34,140 bases of DNA from contig NZ_KB907357.1 of the NCBI RefSeq assembly GCF_000381985.1, positions 1 through 34,140 of the forward strand, read 5' to 3'. Position 1 is the stretch's first letter; every line of letters starts with the position of its first letter. Position numbers and translations under genes: made by a program. Below, piece by piece: positions 18,413 through 25,758 of the stretch. The notes below the pieces were generated by a model. The model was not told the origin of the DNA. It ran no database searches and was given only the letters and a program-made list of their open reading frames with translations. This stretch comes from Novispirillum itersonii subsp. itersonii ATCC 12639 (GTDB lineage Bacteria; Pseudomonadota; Alphaproteobacteria; Rhodospirillales; Rhodospirillaceae).

Positions 18413-20383
18413 ATGAGGCGAGGGTGCAGGGCGTCTGCAGAGGATCGTCGGGGTGACTGCGGGGGCATTCTAGCAGATGCTGGCCCATCGGCAGGTCGGC
18501 CCGGATCTTTCCTGTCGCGGGCTCTCTTTCTTCTTCCTGTCCTTTTGTGGGCCATCATCACAGCCCCTGCGCTGGCAGCGGGCAGCGAAACCCTTCCGGG
18601 GTCCGGGGTTCTACTGGTCCGTCCCGGTCAGGCTCCGGTTCCGGTTGCGGCCTCCTATCTCTATCTGAAAGACCCCGGCGGGACCTTGACCCTTGATCAG
18701 GTCAAGGATCGGCGGGCTGAGTTTGTCCCCTTGGGACTCGGTGATGCCCCGAATTTCGGGATGAGCCCGGATACTCATTGGTTCCGGGTCGGCCTCTATC
18801 CAGAGGCGGACGAGGATGCCCGCCAGATCCTTAAAACGTTCGAGGTGACAGCCCCGACCGTGTCGCAGGTGCGGGTTGCGGTGGTCGATCCGGTCACGGG
18901 CCAGACCCTGTCCGATCTGCAGACCGGGTATGGCTATCCGTTTCTCAGCCGTCCAGAGCCCTACCGGGCGGTTGCAGTCCCCTTGGTGCTTGATCCGGGC
19001 CGTCCGGTCGATCTGTATCTACAGCTGCGCTCGCAGGGGTCGCTGGATGCAGCGGCGACCCTGTGGGATCCGAAGGATTTCGAGACCTACAGCCGTAACT
19101 CGTATCTGGTGTACGGCCTGTATTTCGGGGCGCTTGGGGCCCTGATTCTGTACAACCTGATGCTCTTTGTTTCGCTGCGGGACACGACCTATCTGCTGTA
19201 TGTGGCCTTTGCCGGGGCGCTGGCGATGGGCAATCTGGCCCACACCGGTATCGGGTTCCAGTTTCTGTGGCCTGAGGCGGTGGGCTGGACCGGCGTGGCG
19301 CATGTTATTCTCTATGCGCTGGTGCTGTTTTTCGGGCCGCTGTTCTGCCGGTCGTTCCTGCGGCTGGATATTCATTCGCGGTTGTTGTCTGGCCTGATGG
19401 TCACCTGTGCGGCAGCGGCGCTGGTGGTGATTGCCCTGACCCTGACGCTTGGCTTCCGGGTGGCGGCAATCGCTGAGTCCCTGCTGGGGATGATCTTTCC
19501 GGTTCTCGCGGTTGTCAGCGGTATTCTGGCCTGGATGCGGGGGCAGCGTTCTGCCCGCTGGTTCCTGCTGGCCTGGAGCATTCTTCTGGTCGGGATTGCC
19601 CTGCTGGCGGCCCGCAATATGGATTTTATTCCCAACACCTTTGTGACCCGCCATGCCCTGCAGATCGGCAACGTGCTGGAAATGTTGCTGCTGTCCTTCG
19701 CCCTTGCGGAGCGTATCGCCGATCTGCGCCGCCAGAAGGCGGAAGCGGAGGCGGAGGCAGTCAGTGCCCGGCAGGCGATGGTTGCAGCTCTGGAACGGAC
19801 TGAGCGTGAACTGGAGCGGGCTGTTGATTCGCGCACCCGTGAGCTGATGGCGATCAATGATACCCTGGTCCGCCAGCGCAATGAGCTCAGTCAGGCGGTG
19901 CAGACCGACTCCCTGACCGGCCTTGCCAACCGGGCCGGGGTCCGGGACCGGCTGCAGATGAGCATTGCCCGCTGTGGCCCGGGGTCGTTTGTCGGGGTTC
20001 TGCTGATGGATCTGAATGGCTTTAAGGAAATCAACGACAGCTTTGGTCACCTGAGCGGGGATGTGGTGCTGCGGGAGGTCGGGAAGCGTCTGCGCTCCTG
20101 CGTGCATCGCAGCAGTGATACCGTCGGCCGTCTGGGGGGGGATGAGTTTGTTGTCGTGCTGGCCGGGCTGAAGACGCCGGAGGACGCGGGAACGGTTGCC
20201 GCCACGATCAACCGGGTTCTGGCGGAGCCGGTTCCGCTCGGCGAGACCCGCGTAAATCCCGGGGCCAGTATCGGTATCGCCTCTTACCCGGTTGATGGGG
20301 ATGACGTCGATACCCTGCTGGAAATTGCCGACCGCCGCATGTATGCGGTCAAGCGCGAAGCCAAGGCCGGGGTTGTTCTATAG
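18413..20383 (+). CDS. 7TMR-DISM sensor diguanylate cyclase (GGDEF)
   Basis: A 656-residue membrane enzyme that makes the second messenger c-di-GMP. A signal peptide with a long N-region ends near ALAA (residues 52-56). It is followed by a periplasmic 7TMR-DISMED2-like beta domain (about 65-215), seven hydrophobic segments (about 220-410, the first containing YGLYFGALGALILYNLMLF), a coiled coil (about 410-475) and the GGDEF domain (about 485-650). The active-site GGDEF is intact at 575-579. An RSSD inhibitory-site motif sits exactly five residues before it, so product inhibition is expected. TDSLTGLANR marks the domain start. AAGGGA lies 8 bases before the ATG. The ligand of the sensor part is unknown. 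The convergent neighbour is fliN. Confidence 0.93.
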   Translation: MRRGCRASAEDRRGDCGGILADAGPSAGRPGSFLSRALFLLPVLLWAIITAPALAAGSETLPGSGVLLVRPGQAPVPVAASYLYLKDPGGTLTLDQVKDRRAEFVPLGLGDAPNFGMSPDTHWFRVGLYPEADEDARQILKTFEVTAPTVSQVRVAVVDPVTGQTLSDLQTGYGYPFLSRPEPYRAVAVPLVLDPGRPVDLYLQLRSQGSLDAAATLWDPKDFETYSRNSYLVYGLYFGALGALILYNLMLFVSLRDTTYLLYVAFAGALAMGNLAHTGIGFQFLWPEAVGWTGVAHVILYALVLFFGPLFCRSFLRLDIHSRLLSGLMVTCAAAALVVIALTLTLGFRVAAIAESLLGMIFPVLAVVSGILAWMRGQRSARWFLLAWSILLVGIALLAARNMDFIPNTFVTRHALQIGNVLEMLLLSFALAERIADLRRQKAEAEAEAVSARQAMVAALERTERELERAVDSRTRELMAINDTLVRQRNELSQAVQTDSLTGLANRAGVRDRLQMSIARCGPGSFVGVLLMDLNGFKEINDSFGHLSGDVVLREVGKRLRSCVHRSSDTVGRLGGDEFVVVLAGLKTPEDAGTVAATINRVLAEPVPLGETRVNPGASIGIASYPVDGDDVDTLLEIADRRMYAVKREAKAGVVL

Positions 20384-20431
20384 GCCGGTGCAGGCTGGTG
20401 GCACCTGTTTCTTCTCTTTGCCCCTGAACCG

Positions 20432-20468
20432 CAGCGGGCCCGGCACCGTTGTTGTGCCGGGCCCGCTG
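20432..20468. terminator. Long hairpin between convergent GGDEF and fliN genes
   Basis: A perfect 15-bp stem, CAGCGGGCCCGGCAC with GTGCCGGGCCCGCTG, has a 7-nt loop. It lies midway between the two convergent stop codons. Neither side has a strong T tract, so it probably blocks read-through from both sides by structure rather than as a classical terminator. Confidence 0.65.
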
Positions 20469-20499
20469 TCATGCAGGATATCTGAGGAAGGCCGGGATC

Positions 20500-20808
20500 T
20501 TACTTGGTGTAGATCGACCGGACCAGTTCGGTCAGGGTTACGCCGATTCGGTCTCCATCAGCGATGGTGACTTCACCGCGGGCCACCAGCACGTCGTTGG
20601 CAAAAATCTCAACCGGCTGATCGGTGCGCTGATCCAGCTCAACCACCGCGCCGCGGCCCAGTTTCAGCAACTGGTGAACCCGCAGGGTGGCCTGCCCCAG
20701 CACCACGGAAATTTCAACCGGAACGGTGAAGATCGCATCGCCGCTGCTGTCGCGGACCCCGCCGATGGTGGAAAGCTGGGGATCGTCGGAGGTGGAGAAG
20801 TCAGCCAT
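20500..20808 (-). CDS. fliN: FliN-type flagellar motor switch protein (SpoA domain)
   Basis: A 102-residue protein with a single SpoA (surface presentation of antigens) domain over about residues 25-98. Recognisable segments are FTVPVEISVVLGQATLRVHQ, LLKLGRGAVVELD, PVEIFANDVLVARGEVTIAD and the terminal RIGVTLTELV. FliN builds the lower C-ring of the flagellar motor with FliG and FliM and helps switch rotation and export. It is shorter than E. coli FliN because the N-terminal extension is only about 25 residues. It stands alone, without fliM, fliG or other flagellar genes nearby, so it may be a second copy or a dispersed single gene. The weak ribosome-binding site (GGACAGGA close to the ATG) is noted. 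Confidence 0.88.
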   Translation of the reverse strand: MADFSTSDDPQLSTIGGVRDSSGDAIFTVPVEISVVLGQATLRVHQLLKLGRGAVVELDQRTDQPVEIFANDVLVARGEVTIADGDRIGVTLTELVRSIYTK

Positions 20809-20968
20809 GGTCCTGTCCGGCAGAAGATCTTAAGACAGGAGAGTCCTGCCACAGGAAGATTAACAGTCCCCTTCCGCAGACGCTACAGTATGATAGTCAC
20901 GGTCCCCCGGCAGGCTGGTCTCCGGGGTGGCTTGTCCGTGTGATGTCAGGGTTGGGGAGTGAGGTGGC

Positions 20969-21454
20969 GTGCAGACGCGACACGACCGGAAAGCGCGGGA
21001 CCGTCAGGGGATAGCCCCTCTGCTGGCAGGGTATGGTCTGGCGGCGGTGCTGATCCTGTGTCCGGTGGCCGGGGGCCAGGCGGCATCCCCGGTGATTGAT
21101 ATCTCGGGTGACGGTATTCCTGATGAGATCACGGTCACCCCGACGGCGCCGGATGCGGCGGTGCTGTCGTTGCGTCTTGGCAACAACAAAGGTGCTGCAT
21201 CGCTGGCAATCGGCTGGTGTCAGGGTTGTGGGCCGGTCTACGCGGTTTTCCATACCGGAATGCTGGACGGCGATGACCTGATGGTGTTCAGTCCCGACCG
21301 TCAGACCCTGCGCTGGATGCAGTGGTGGGGTGGCAGGCTGATCGAGCAGAGAGCAATCCCCCTGAAAGGGGAAGGGCGGGCGATTGAGGCCATGGATGAC
21401 AAGACAATCAATATCCGTTTGCGGAACGCCGATATGGTGACCATATCGTTCTGA
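20969..21454 (+). CDS. Small secreted protein with an acidic Ca-loop-like motif, function unknown
   Basis: A 161-residue protein starting at GTG 20969, with GGAG upstream. After a basic N-region comes a hydrophobic segment (GYGLAAVLIL) ending near QAA39, which looks like a signal peptide. The mature part opens with DISGDGIPDE (44-53), an acidic loop like those of FG-GAP and dockerin calcium sites. Trp-rich (RWMQWWGG) and beta-strand-like stretches follow. Two Cys (in GWCQGCG) form a C-x2-C pair. No family is recognised. The Crp/Fnr gene follows 34 bp later, so the two are probably cotranscribed. A 19-bp palindrome lies within the last codons of this gene. Confidence 0.7.
   Translation: MQTRHDRKARDRQGIAPLLAGYGLAAVLILCPVAGGQAASPVIDISGDGIPDEITVTPTAPDAAVLSLRLGNNKGAASLAIGWCQGCGPVYAVFHTGMLDGDDLMVFSPDRQTLRWMQWWGGRLIEQRAIPLKGEGRAIEAMDDKTINIRLRNADMVTISF
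21430..21448. promoter_or_regulatory. 19-bp perfect palindrome before the Crp/Fnr gene
   Basis: CGATATGGT-G-ACCATATCG is an exact inverted repeat with 9-bp arms around one base. It overlaps the 3' end of the secreted-protein gene and ends 40 bases before the Crp/Fnr ATG. It fits neither the FNR consensus TTGAT-N4-ATCAA nor the CRP consensus TGTGA-N6-TCACA. It could be an operator or simply coding sequence. Confidence 0.4.
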
Positions 21455-21466
21455 CCGGCGGCCGGT
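21454..21466. other. Second short palindrome before the Crp/Fnr gene
   Basis: ACCGGC-G-GCCGGT is a perfect 13-bp inverted repeat starting at the last base of the secreted-protein stop codon. It is five bases from the 19-bp palindrome. Confidence 0.3.
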
Positions 21467-21488
21467 TGCAGAGGACAGAAGACCCGCC

Positions 21489-22253
21489 ATGGATCAGATC
21501 AGCCCCCATGCCCTTGATCGCCTGCTTCCGCCGCCATCGGCAGAAGTTTGTCGCCGTGTCAGCCGGTGCCGGGCCTGTCTGATCCGTCCCCGGGCTCTGT
21601 TCGGCCCGCTGTCGCTGCCGGAGCTGGATGAGGTGGCCCCGCAGGTGCCCGACGTCACCGCTCCGCCGGGGACAGTCCTGTATACCGCCGGAGAACGACC
21701 GGAAGCGGTTTTCATCCTGCGGCATGGACTGGTCAAGCTGGAGCAGTATCTGCCGAACGGAACCTGCCGGATTGTGCGCCTGATGCGACCCGGCGCAGTT
21801 CTGGCGCTGGAAACGCTGGTCAGCGGTGAATGCGACCATACGGCTGTGGTGGTTAATCGCGCTGATGTCTGCCGGGTTCCGTTACCGGTGGTGCGGACGG
21901 TGATGGAAAAGCAGCCGTCGCTGTTTCCAGAGATGCTGCGGCACTGGCACCAGCTGGTGCGTCAGGCTGACGACTGGCTGACCCACTTTTCGTTGGGGGG
22001 GGTGCGGCAGCGGGTGGCCCGCTTCCTGCTGTCGATGGGCGGGGATGAAATCGGACAGACCGATGCCTCGGTGGTTGAGCTGCCGTCCCGCGATGATCTG
22101 GGGGCCATCCTTGGCACCACCAAAGAGACAGTCTCCCGCATGGTTGCCGATTTCCGCCGGGACGGGTTGCTGGTCAATCTCGATCCTCACCGGGTCCGGG
22201 TTGACCGGGCCCGGCTGGAGGCCATCGCCTATGCCGATTCCGACGGTGGCTGA
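21489..22253 (+). CDS. Crp/Fnr-family regulator with unusual N-terminal cysteines
   Basis: A 254-residue regulator. A cyclic-nucleotide-binding-like beta barrel (about 45-140) is followed by the long dimerisation helix (about 140-180) and a winged helix-turn-helix (about 199-230). The recognition helix contains TTKETVSRM, with Glu213, Ser216 and Arg217, the E-x2-S-R pattern of FNR-type binding. Cysteines lie at 21, 27, 30, 93, 115 and 128. C128 in DVCRVP aligns with the essential C122 of E. coli FNR (MVCEIP). The N-terminal spacing C-x5-C-x2-C is the reverse of FNR's C-x2-C-x5-C, and the residue where a later Cys is common (RALC) is Phe38. An Fe-S or redox sensing role is plausible but not shown. 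It ends 4 bp from the convergent MFS gene. Confidence 0.88.
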   Translation: MDQISPHALDRLLPPPSAEVCRRVSRCRACLIRPRALFGPLSLPELDEVAPQVPDVTAPPGTVLYTAGERPEAVFILRHGLVKLEQYLPNGTCRIVRLMRPGAVLALETLVSGECDHTAVVVNRADVCRVPLPVVRTVMEKQPSLFPEMLRHWHQLVRQADDWLTHFSLGGVRQRVARFLLSMGGDEIGQTDASVVELPSRDDLGAILGTTKETVSRMVADFRRDGLLVNLDPHRVRVDRARLEAIAYADSDGG

Positions 22254-22257
22254 TCCC

Positions 22258-23493
22258 TTAGTCTGCCCGGCCCGGGGACCGGCGGCGATCAAGCATCAGG
22301 CATCCGCCATAGACCGCGACCGCTGACAGGCTGGAGATAGCCATGCCCGCCAGCAGCGGGGTGGCGGTGCCATCATGGATCAGGCCGAACCCCTGTGTCA
22401 CCAGAGCCCCGACCGCCATCTGCAGAAAGCCGCCCAGACCGGCGGCCGCCCCGGCGAGAGCCGGGCGTACCGCCATTGAGGCTGCCTGCGCGCTGCTCAT
22501 CGACAGGCCATGGCCGAACGTCATGATCCCGGCAGGGATCATGACACTCCACGGGGTCAGCGGCAGGAACATCACCAGCACCAGCCCGACCACCGGCCCG
22601 GCCAGACTGAACACAGCCCCCAGCGGGATCATCACCCGTGGTGCGAACCGCCGGGCAAGACGGCTGGTCAGAATGTTGCCGAGCATAAAACTGGCCGGGA
22701 CCAGAATAAAAATCAGGCCGTAATCGGCCGGGGACAGGTGCAGAGCATTGATCAGCACCAGCGGCGCGCCAGCCAGACAGAGAAAGTAGCCGCCGATACC
22801 AACCGCATTGAACAGGGTGAACGCGTTGAAGCGGGGGTGTCGCAGCAGCGCCCCGTAATTGGTCAGCAGGGTCAGCGGACTGGCCCCGATATGCCGTTCG
22901 CGCAGGGTTTCCGGCAGCCGCAGCACCAGCAGCAGGGCCAGACAGGCGACCGCGGTCTGGGTGATGAAAATAGCCCGCCAGCCGAAGCTGACGGCAATCA
23001 GCCCGCCCAGCACCGGCGCCAGCATTGGCGGCACGATCTGTCCGATCATCAACTGCGACAGGGCCGGGGCCACCTGTGAGGGCGGATAGGTGTCCCGTAC
23101 CATGGCACGGGTCAATGTCATCCCCCCGGCCCCGCCGATGGCGGCCAGCACCCGTCCGGCGATCAGCATGTCCAGAGAGGACGCGATGGTACAGAGCAGG
23201 CATCCGGCGCAGTACAGAAACATCCCGATCTGCAGGGGCCGCCGCCGTCCGAACCGATCAGAAACCGGGCCATAGACCAGCATCGACAGACCGAAGGAGA
23301 GCAGTGCCAGACTGATTGTCATCTGTGCTTCTGCGGCGGTGACGCCAAAGTCCTGCTGAATGGCGGGCAGGGCGGGCAGAAACATCTGCATTGCCACCGG
23401 GCCGACGGTGGTGAACAGCACCAGCGGCGCCAGAAAGCCGAGCCCCGGCTGCGGGGTGGTGGGGGGCAGAGAGGGCGCAGTGACGGATGACAT
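22258..23493 (-). CDS. Bcr/CflA-type MFS drug exporter
   Basis: A 411-residue inner-membrane transporter with about 12 hydrophobic segments. The N-terminal region has the Bcr/CflA hallmark MQMFLPALPAIQQDFGV. The MFS loop signature GPVSDRFGRRRPLQIG lies between TM2 and TM3, and a TM4 arginine is in RAMVRDTYPPSQ. Relatives export bicyclomycin, chloramphenicol, sulphonamides or small peptides and amino acids in exchange for protons. The real substrate here cannot be inferred. It is convergent with the Crp/Fnr gene, with only 4 bp between the stops and no terminator between them, and divergent from phoH. Confidence 0.9.
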   Translation of the reverse strand: MSSVTAPSLPPTTPQPGLGFLAPLVLFTTVGPVAMQMFLPALPAIQQDFGVTAAEAQMTISLALLSFGLSMLVYGPVSDRFGRRRPLQIGMFLYCAGCLLCTIASSLDMLIAGRVLAAIGGAGGMTLTRAMVRDTYPPSQVAPALSQLMIGQIVPPMLAPVLGGLIAVSFGWRAIFITQTAVACLALLLVLRLPETLRERHIGASPLTLLTNYGALLRHPRFNAFTLFNAVGIGGYFLCLAGAPLVLINALHLSPADYGLIFILVPASFMLGNILTSRLARRFAPRVMIPLGAVFSLAGPVVGLVLVMFLPLTPWSVMIPAGIMTFGHGLSMSSAQAASMAVRPALAGAAAGLGGFLQMAVGALVTQGFGLIHDGTATPLLAGMAISSLSAVAVYGGCLMLDRRRSPGRAD

Positions 23494-23902
23494 GGGTGAG
23501 GCAGGCTCTCTCTGCAGGGGGGGGACTGGGGGGCAGACTACGGTGTTCTCCCGGCTGCCGACAATTGCAAAACACGAATATGGCGGACAGGAGCTATGCC
23601 CTGACCGCAGGGAATGACTGTTTTATTGCAGTGCGGAATATCACTGTGGATCCGGTCTGCGCCGGAGTACGATTCGTCCTGCCGGAATGACCGCATGGGT
23701 CGGGATCTCCGGATGGGAATGAGGGGCCATGGCATCTGACGGCTTCACCGCATCCTGCCTTCTGTCCCGGGGACCGTACCCCGGGGGGCCTCCTTCCGTC
23801 TTCATTCTGCTCTGCTCTGCTCTGGTGTGTGCAGCCTCCGCCCCGGCGGGGGCTGTTGTCGTTTTTGCCCCTGTTGTCCGCAGACATCTGAGAGGTGCCA
23901 TC
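23494..23902. other. 409-bp divergent intergenic region, MFS exporter and PhoH genes
   Basis: No convincing gene was found. The PhoH frame stays open upstream to an ATG at 23729 and that extension has a hydrophobic stretch, but it lacks a good ribosome-binding site and family similarity. Visible structures are CCCTG-N4-CAGGG (23599-23612), a 7-bp hairpin CCCGGGG/CCCCGGG (23766-23785) and three copies of TCTGC followed by TCTGG (23806-23825). No clear sigma-70 promoter was found on either strand. Confidence 0.4.
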
Positions 23903-24661
23903 ATGGCCAGACGACCCCATCGTTCTTCCGTTGCCGAAGAGCCCCGCAAGGCCGGGGCCCTCAGGGCTTTGTTGCCTGACGACTCGGTCTGGGATCCCCT
24001 TGCCAGCAGGGCTGCCGGAGGAACCGGGCGGGACCAGCGCTATGTACGGACCATCCGCCCCCACAGTGATAACCAGCGTCGCCTGATTGCCGCGATTGAG
24101 GAGTCGCATGTTGTCGTGGCGCTCGGTCCGGCCGGAACCGGCAAGACTTATCTGGCGATTGCCAAGGCGGTTGAGGCACTGGAGGCCGGGCAGGTCAGCC
24201 GTATCCTGCTGTGCCGTCCGGCGGTTGAGGCCGGGGAAAATCTGGGTTTCCTGCCCGGTGCGCTGGAAGATAAGCTGGCCCCGTATCTGCGGCCCCTCTA
24301 TGACGCCCTGAATGACCGGCTGGGGACCCGCAGGCTGAAGCAGGCTCTGGGGGATGGGACGATTGAGATCGCGCCGGTCGCGTATATGCGGGGGCGAACC
24401 CTGAACAATGCCTTTGTGGTGATTGATGAAGCCCAGAACTGCACCTACGGGCAGCTGAAGATGTTGCTGACCCGGCTGGGCTGGCACGCCACCATGGTTC
24501 TGACCGGGGATCCTGACCAGTCCGATCTGCTGCCGGGCGTGTCCGGACTGGGGGATATTGCCACCCGTTTGCAGGCGCTGGAGGATGTGGCGGTGATCCG
24601 TCTGGGGGATGCTGATATTGTCCGCCACCCCTTGGTCGCGTCGATGCTGACCGTCATCTGA
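23903..24661 (+). CDS. PhoH-like P-loop ATPase, core domain only
   Basis: A 252-residue ATPase of the PhoH family. The core starts near residue 45 (RTIRPHSDNQRRLIAAI). It has Walker A GPAGTGKT at 75-82, the LLCRPAVEAGENLGFLPG segment typical of PhoH, Walker B FVVIDEAQN at 171-179, and the sensor region LTGDPDQSDL. Canonical PhoH proteins are about 320-350 residues and often lie next to ybeY; this one is shorter and has no such neighbour. ATG 23903 is chosen because AGAGG precedes it by 7 bases and family similarity starts soon after. PhoH proteins are thought to act in RNA metabolism, but the function is not settled. Confidence 0.88.
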   Translation: MARRPHRSSVAEEPRKAGALRALLPDDSVWDPLASRAAGGTGRDQRYVRTIRPHSDNQRRLIAAIEESHVVVALGPAGTGKTYLAIAKAVEALEAGQVSRILLCRPAVEAGENLGFLPGALEDKLAPYLRPLYDALNDRLGTRRLKQALGDGTIEIAPVAYMRGRTLNNAFVVIDEAQNCTYGQLKMLLTRLGWHATMVLTGDPDQSDLLPGVSGLGDIATRLQALEDVAVIRLGDADIVRHPLVASMLTVI

Positions 24662-24684
24662 CCGCCGTAATCGCGGCGTGATAT

Positions 24685-24703
24685 TCAACGGGCGTTGATT
24701 TTT
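24685..24703 (+). terminator. Weak terminator-like hairpin after phoH
   Basis: A 5-bp stem TCAAC/GTTGA with a 4-nt loop is followed by five T. It is short, but it is the only candidate close to the phoH stop. An imperfect 12-bp hairpin at 24706-24740 follows and may assist. Confidence 0.4.
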
Positions 24704-24866
24704 GGCAGGCCTGATCCCTTGGTCGGGGGATTCAGGTCTGTCCCATTGTTGTGGTAGGGTTTTTATTCGTGTCTTCAGACTTTTATTAAATAAGATTTAT
24801 GTGCGGTAACCTCCTGCATTGCGGGAGGACTTTCCAAGTTTCTCAACAGAGACGTGAATTTTGGGG

Positions 24867-24905
24867 GATAATCTTGACTTTATGGGGGCTCCTGTCGGAG
24901 ATAAT
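24867..24905 (+). promoter_or_regulatory. GATAAT direct repeat upstream of the response-regulator promoter
   Basis: GATAAT occurs at 24867-24872 and 24900-24905, 33 bp apart (about three helical turns), just upstream of the predicted -35. OmpR-type regulators often bind direct repeats, so this could be an activator or autoregulation site. The evidence is only positional. Confidence 0.3.
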
Positions 24906-24914
24906 GCCTAACTG

Positions 24915-24944
24915 CTGACATGACTCATATCTTTCAAATATAGT
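24915..24944 (+). promoter_or_regulatory. Sigma-70-like promoter of the response regulator gene
   Basis: CTGACA (24915-24920), an 18-bp spacer and TATAGT (24939-24944) each match the consensus at five of six positions. Transcription should start near 24951, giving a leader of about 30 bases before the ATG at 24980. Confidence 0.65.
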
Positions 24945-24979
24945 CATTAGACGACAGGGCAGAATGCCGGGGGATATTT

Positions 24980-25693
24980 ATGGCTGAGCAGGCACACATT
25001 CTGGTGGTCGAGGATGACCCCGCGACGCTGGCCTTACTGTCCGCTTTTCTGAAGGAGGCCGGCTACACAGTCAGCACGGCAGCAACGGCAGAGGCGATGC
25101 GGCAGGCAATGGCGCGGGCCACGGTTGATCTGATTTTGCTCGATCTTAATCTGCCCGATGCCGACGGCGTGCAGCTGGCGGTGTCGGTCCGCAAACAGTC
25201 ACGGGTTCCGATCATCATGGTCACGGCCCGTGCGCAGCCGCGTGACCGCATCACCGGCCTTGAGCTGGGGGCCGATGACTATGTGACCAAGCCGTTCCAC
25301 CCGCGGGAGCTTGTGGCCCGGGTCCGCAATGTACTGGGGCGGATGGCGCCGCGGGCTGAGGCTGCGGGCAGTGTCATCTATCGGTTTTCCGGCTGGGAAA
25401 TGGATCTGCTGTGGCGTCGGCTGGTCAGTCCGCAGGGGGATGCCATCACCATGACCGCCACGGAGTTTGATCTTCTGGCGGTTCTGGTTGCCCGGGCCGG
25501 GCAGCCTTTGACCCGGGATCAGCTTCTGGAAGCCACCGGGGAGCCGGGGCGTGATGTGAACGACCGCTCGATTGACACTCTGGTCAGCCGGATCCGCCGT
25601 AAACTGGGCGACACCCGGGGCAGCGGTCCCCGTCTGATTGAAACCTGTCATGGGCACGGATACCGGTTTTCCGGCGAGGTCCAGACGGCCTGA
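24980..25693 (+). CDS. OmpR/PhoB-type response regulator, no adjacent kinase
   Basis: A 237-residue two-component regulator. The receiver domain (about 5-118) has the acidic pocket EDD (11-13), the phospho-acceptor Asp55 in LILLDLNLPD, Thr82 and Lys104 in DYVTKPF. The winged-helix effector domain (about 135-235) has TATEFDLLAVL, the recognition-helix region NDRSIDTLVSRIRRKLGD and GHGYRFSG, as in OmpR/PhoB members. A GGGGGA ribosome-binding site precedes the ATG. No histidine kinase lies next to it, and a strong terminator follows directly, so it is transcribed alone and its partner kinase is elsewhere. The regulon is unknown. Confidence 0.95.
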   Translation: MAEQAHILVVEDDPATLALLSAFLKEAGYTVSTAATAEAMRQAMARATVDLILLDLNLPDADGVQLAVSVRKQSRVPIIMVTARAQPRDRITGLELGADDYVTKPFHPRELVARVRNVLGRMAPRAEAAGSVIYRFSGWEMDLLWRRLVSPQGDAITMTATEFDLLAVLVARAGQPLTRDQLLEATGEPGRDVNDRSIDTLVSRIRRKLGDTRGSGPRLIETCHGHGYRFSGEVQTA

Positions 25694-25718
25694 CGCGATC
25701 CCGCTGTGGGAGATTGAT

Positions 25719-25748
25719 AAAAAACGGGGCCGGAAGGCCCCGTTTTTT
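25719..25748. terminator. Bidirectional terminator between response regulator and hydrolase
   Basis: ACGGGGCC pairs with GGCCCCGT over a GGAA tetraloop, flanked by A6 on the left and T6 on the right. The stem including A/T is 13 bp. It serves both convergent genes. Confidence 0.93.
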
Positions 25749-25758
25749 ATGGGATCTA

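Larger units (their letters stand above)
24662..24979. other. 318-bp AT-richer intergenic region before the response regulator
   Basis: No gene is seen. The first part holds weak hairpins after phoH: TCAAC/GTTGA followed by T5 (24685-24703), and a longer imperfect stem (24706-24740). Next come the small palindrome GTCTTCAGAC (24771-24780) and a hairpin CCTCCTGC-ATT-GCGGGAGG (24810-24828). The second part holds a promoter and a GATAAT direct repeat, listed separately. The region is visibly richer in A and T than its neighbours. Confidence 0.5.

Noticed and set aside
18691-18708. Inverted repeat CCTTGA-N5-TCAAGG resembling an FNR box
   Set aside because: It lies inside the coding region of the GGDEF gene, and its half-sites do not fit TTGAT-N4-ATCAA.
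23806-23825. TCTGC short tandem repeat as a phase-variation tract
   Set aside because: Only three perfect units plus one imperfect one, in DNA judged non-coding.
23729-23902. N-terminal extension of the PhoH protein with a hydrophobic segment
   Set aside because: ATG 23903 has the better ribosome-binding site, and PhoH similarity begins only after it; cytoplasmic PhoH would not need a membrane segment.
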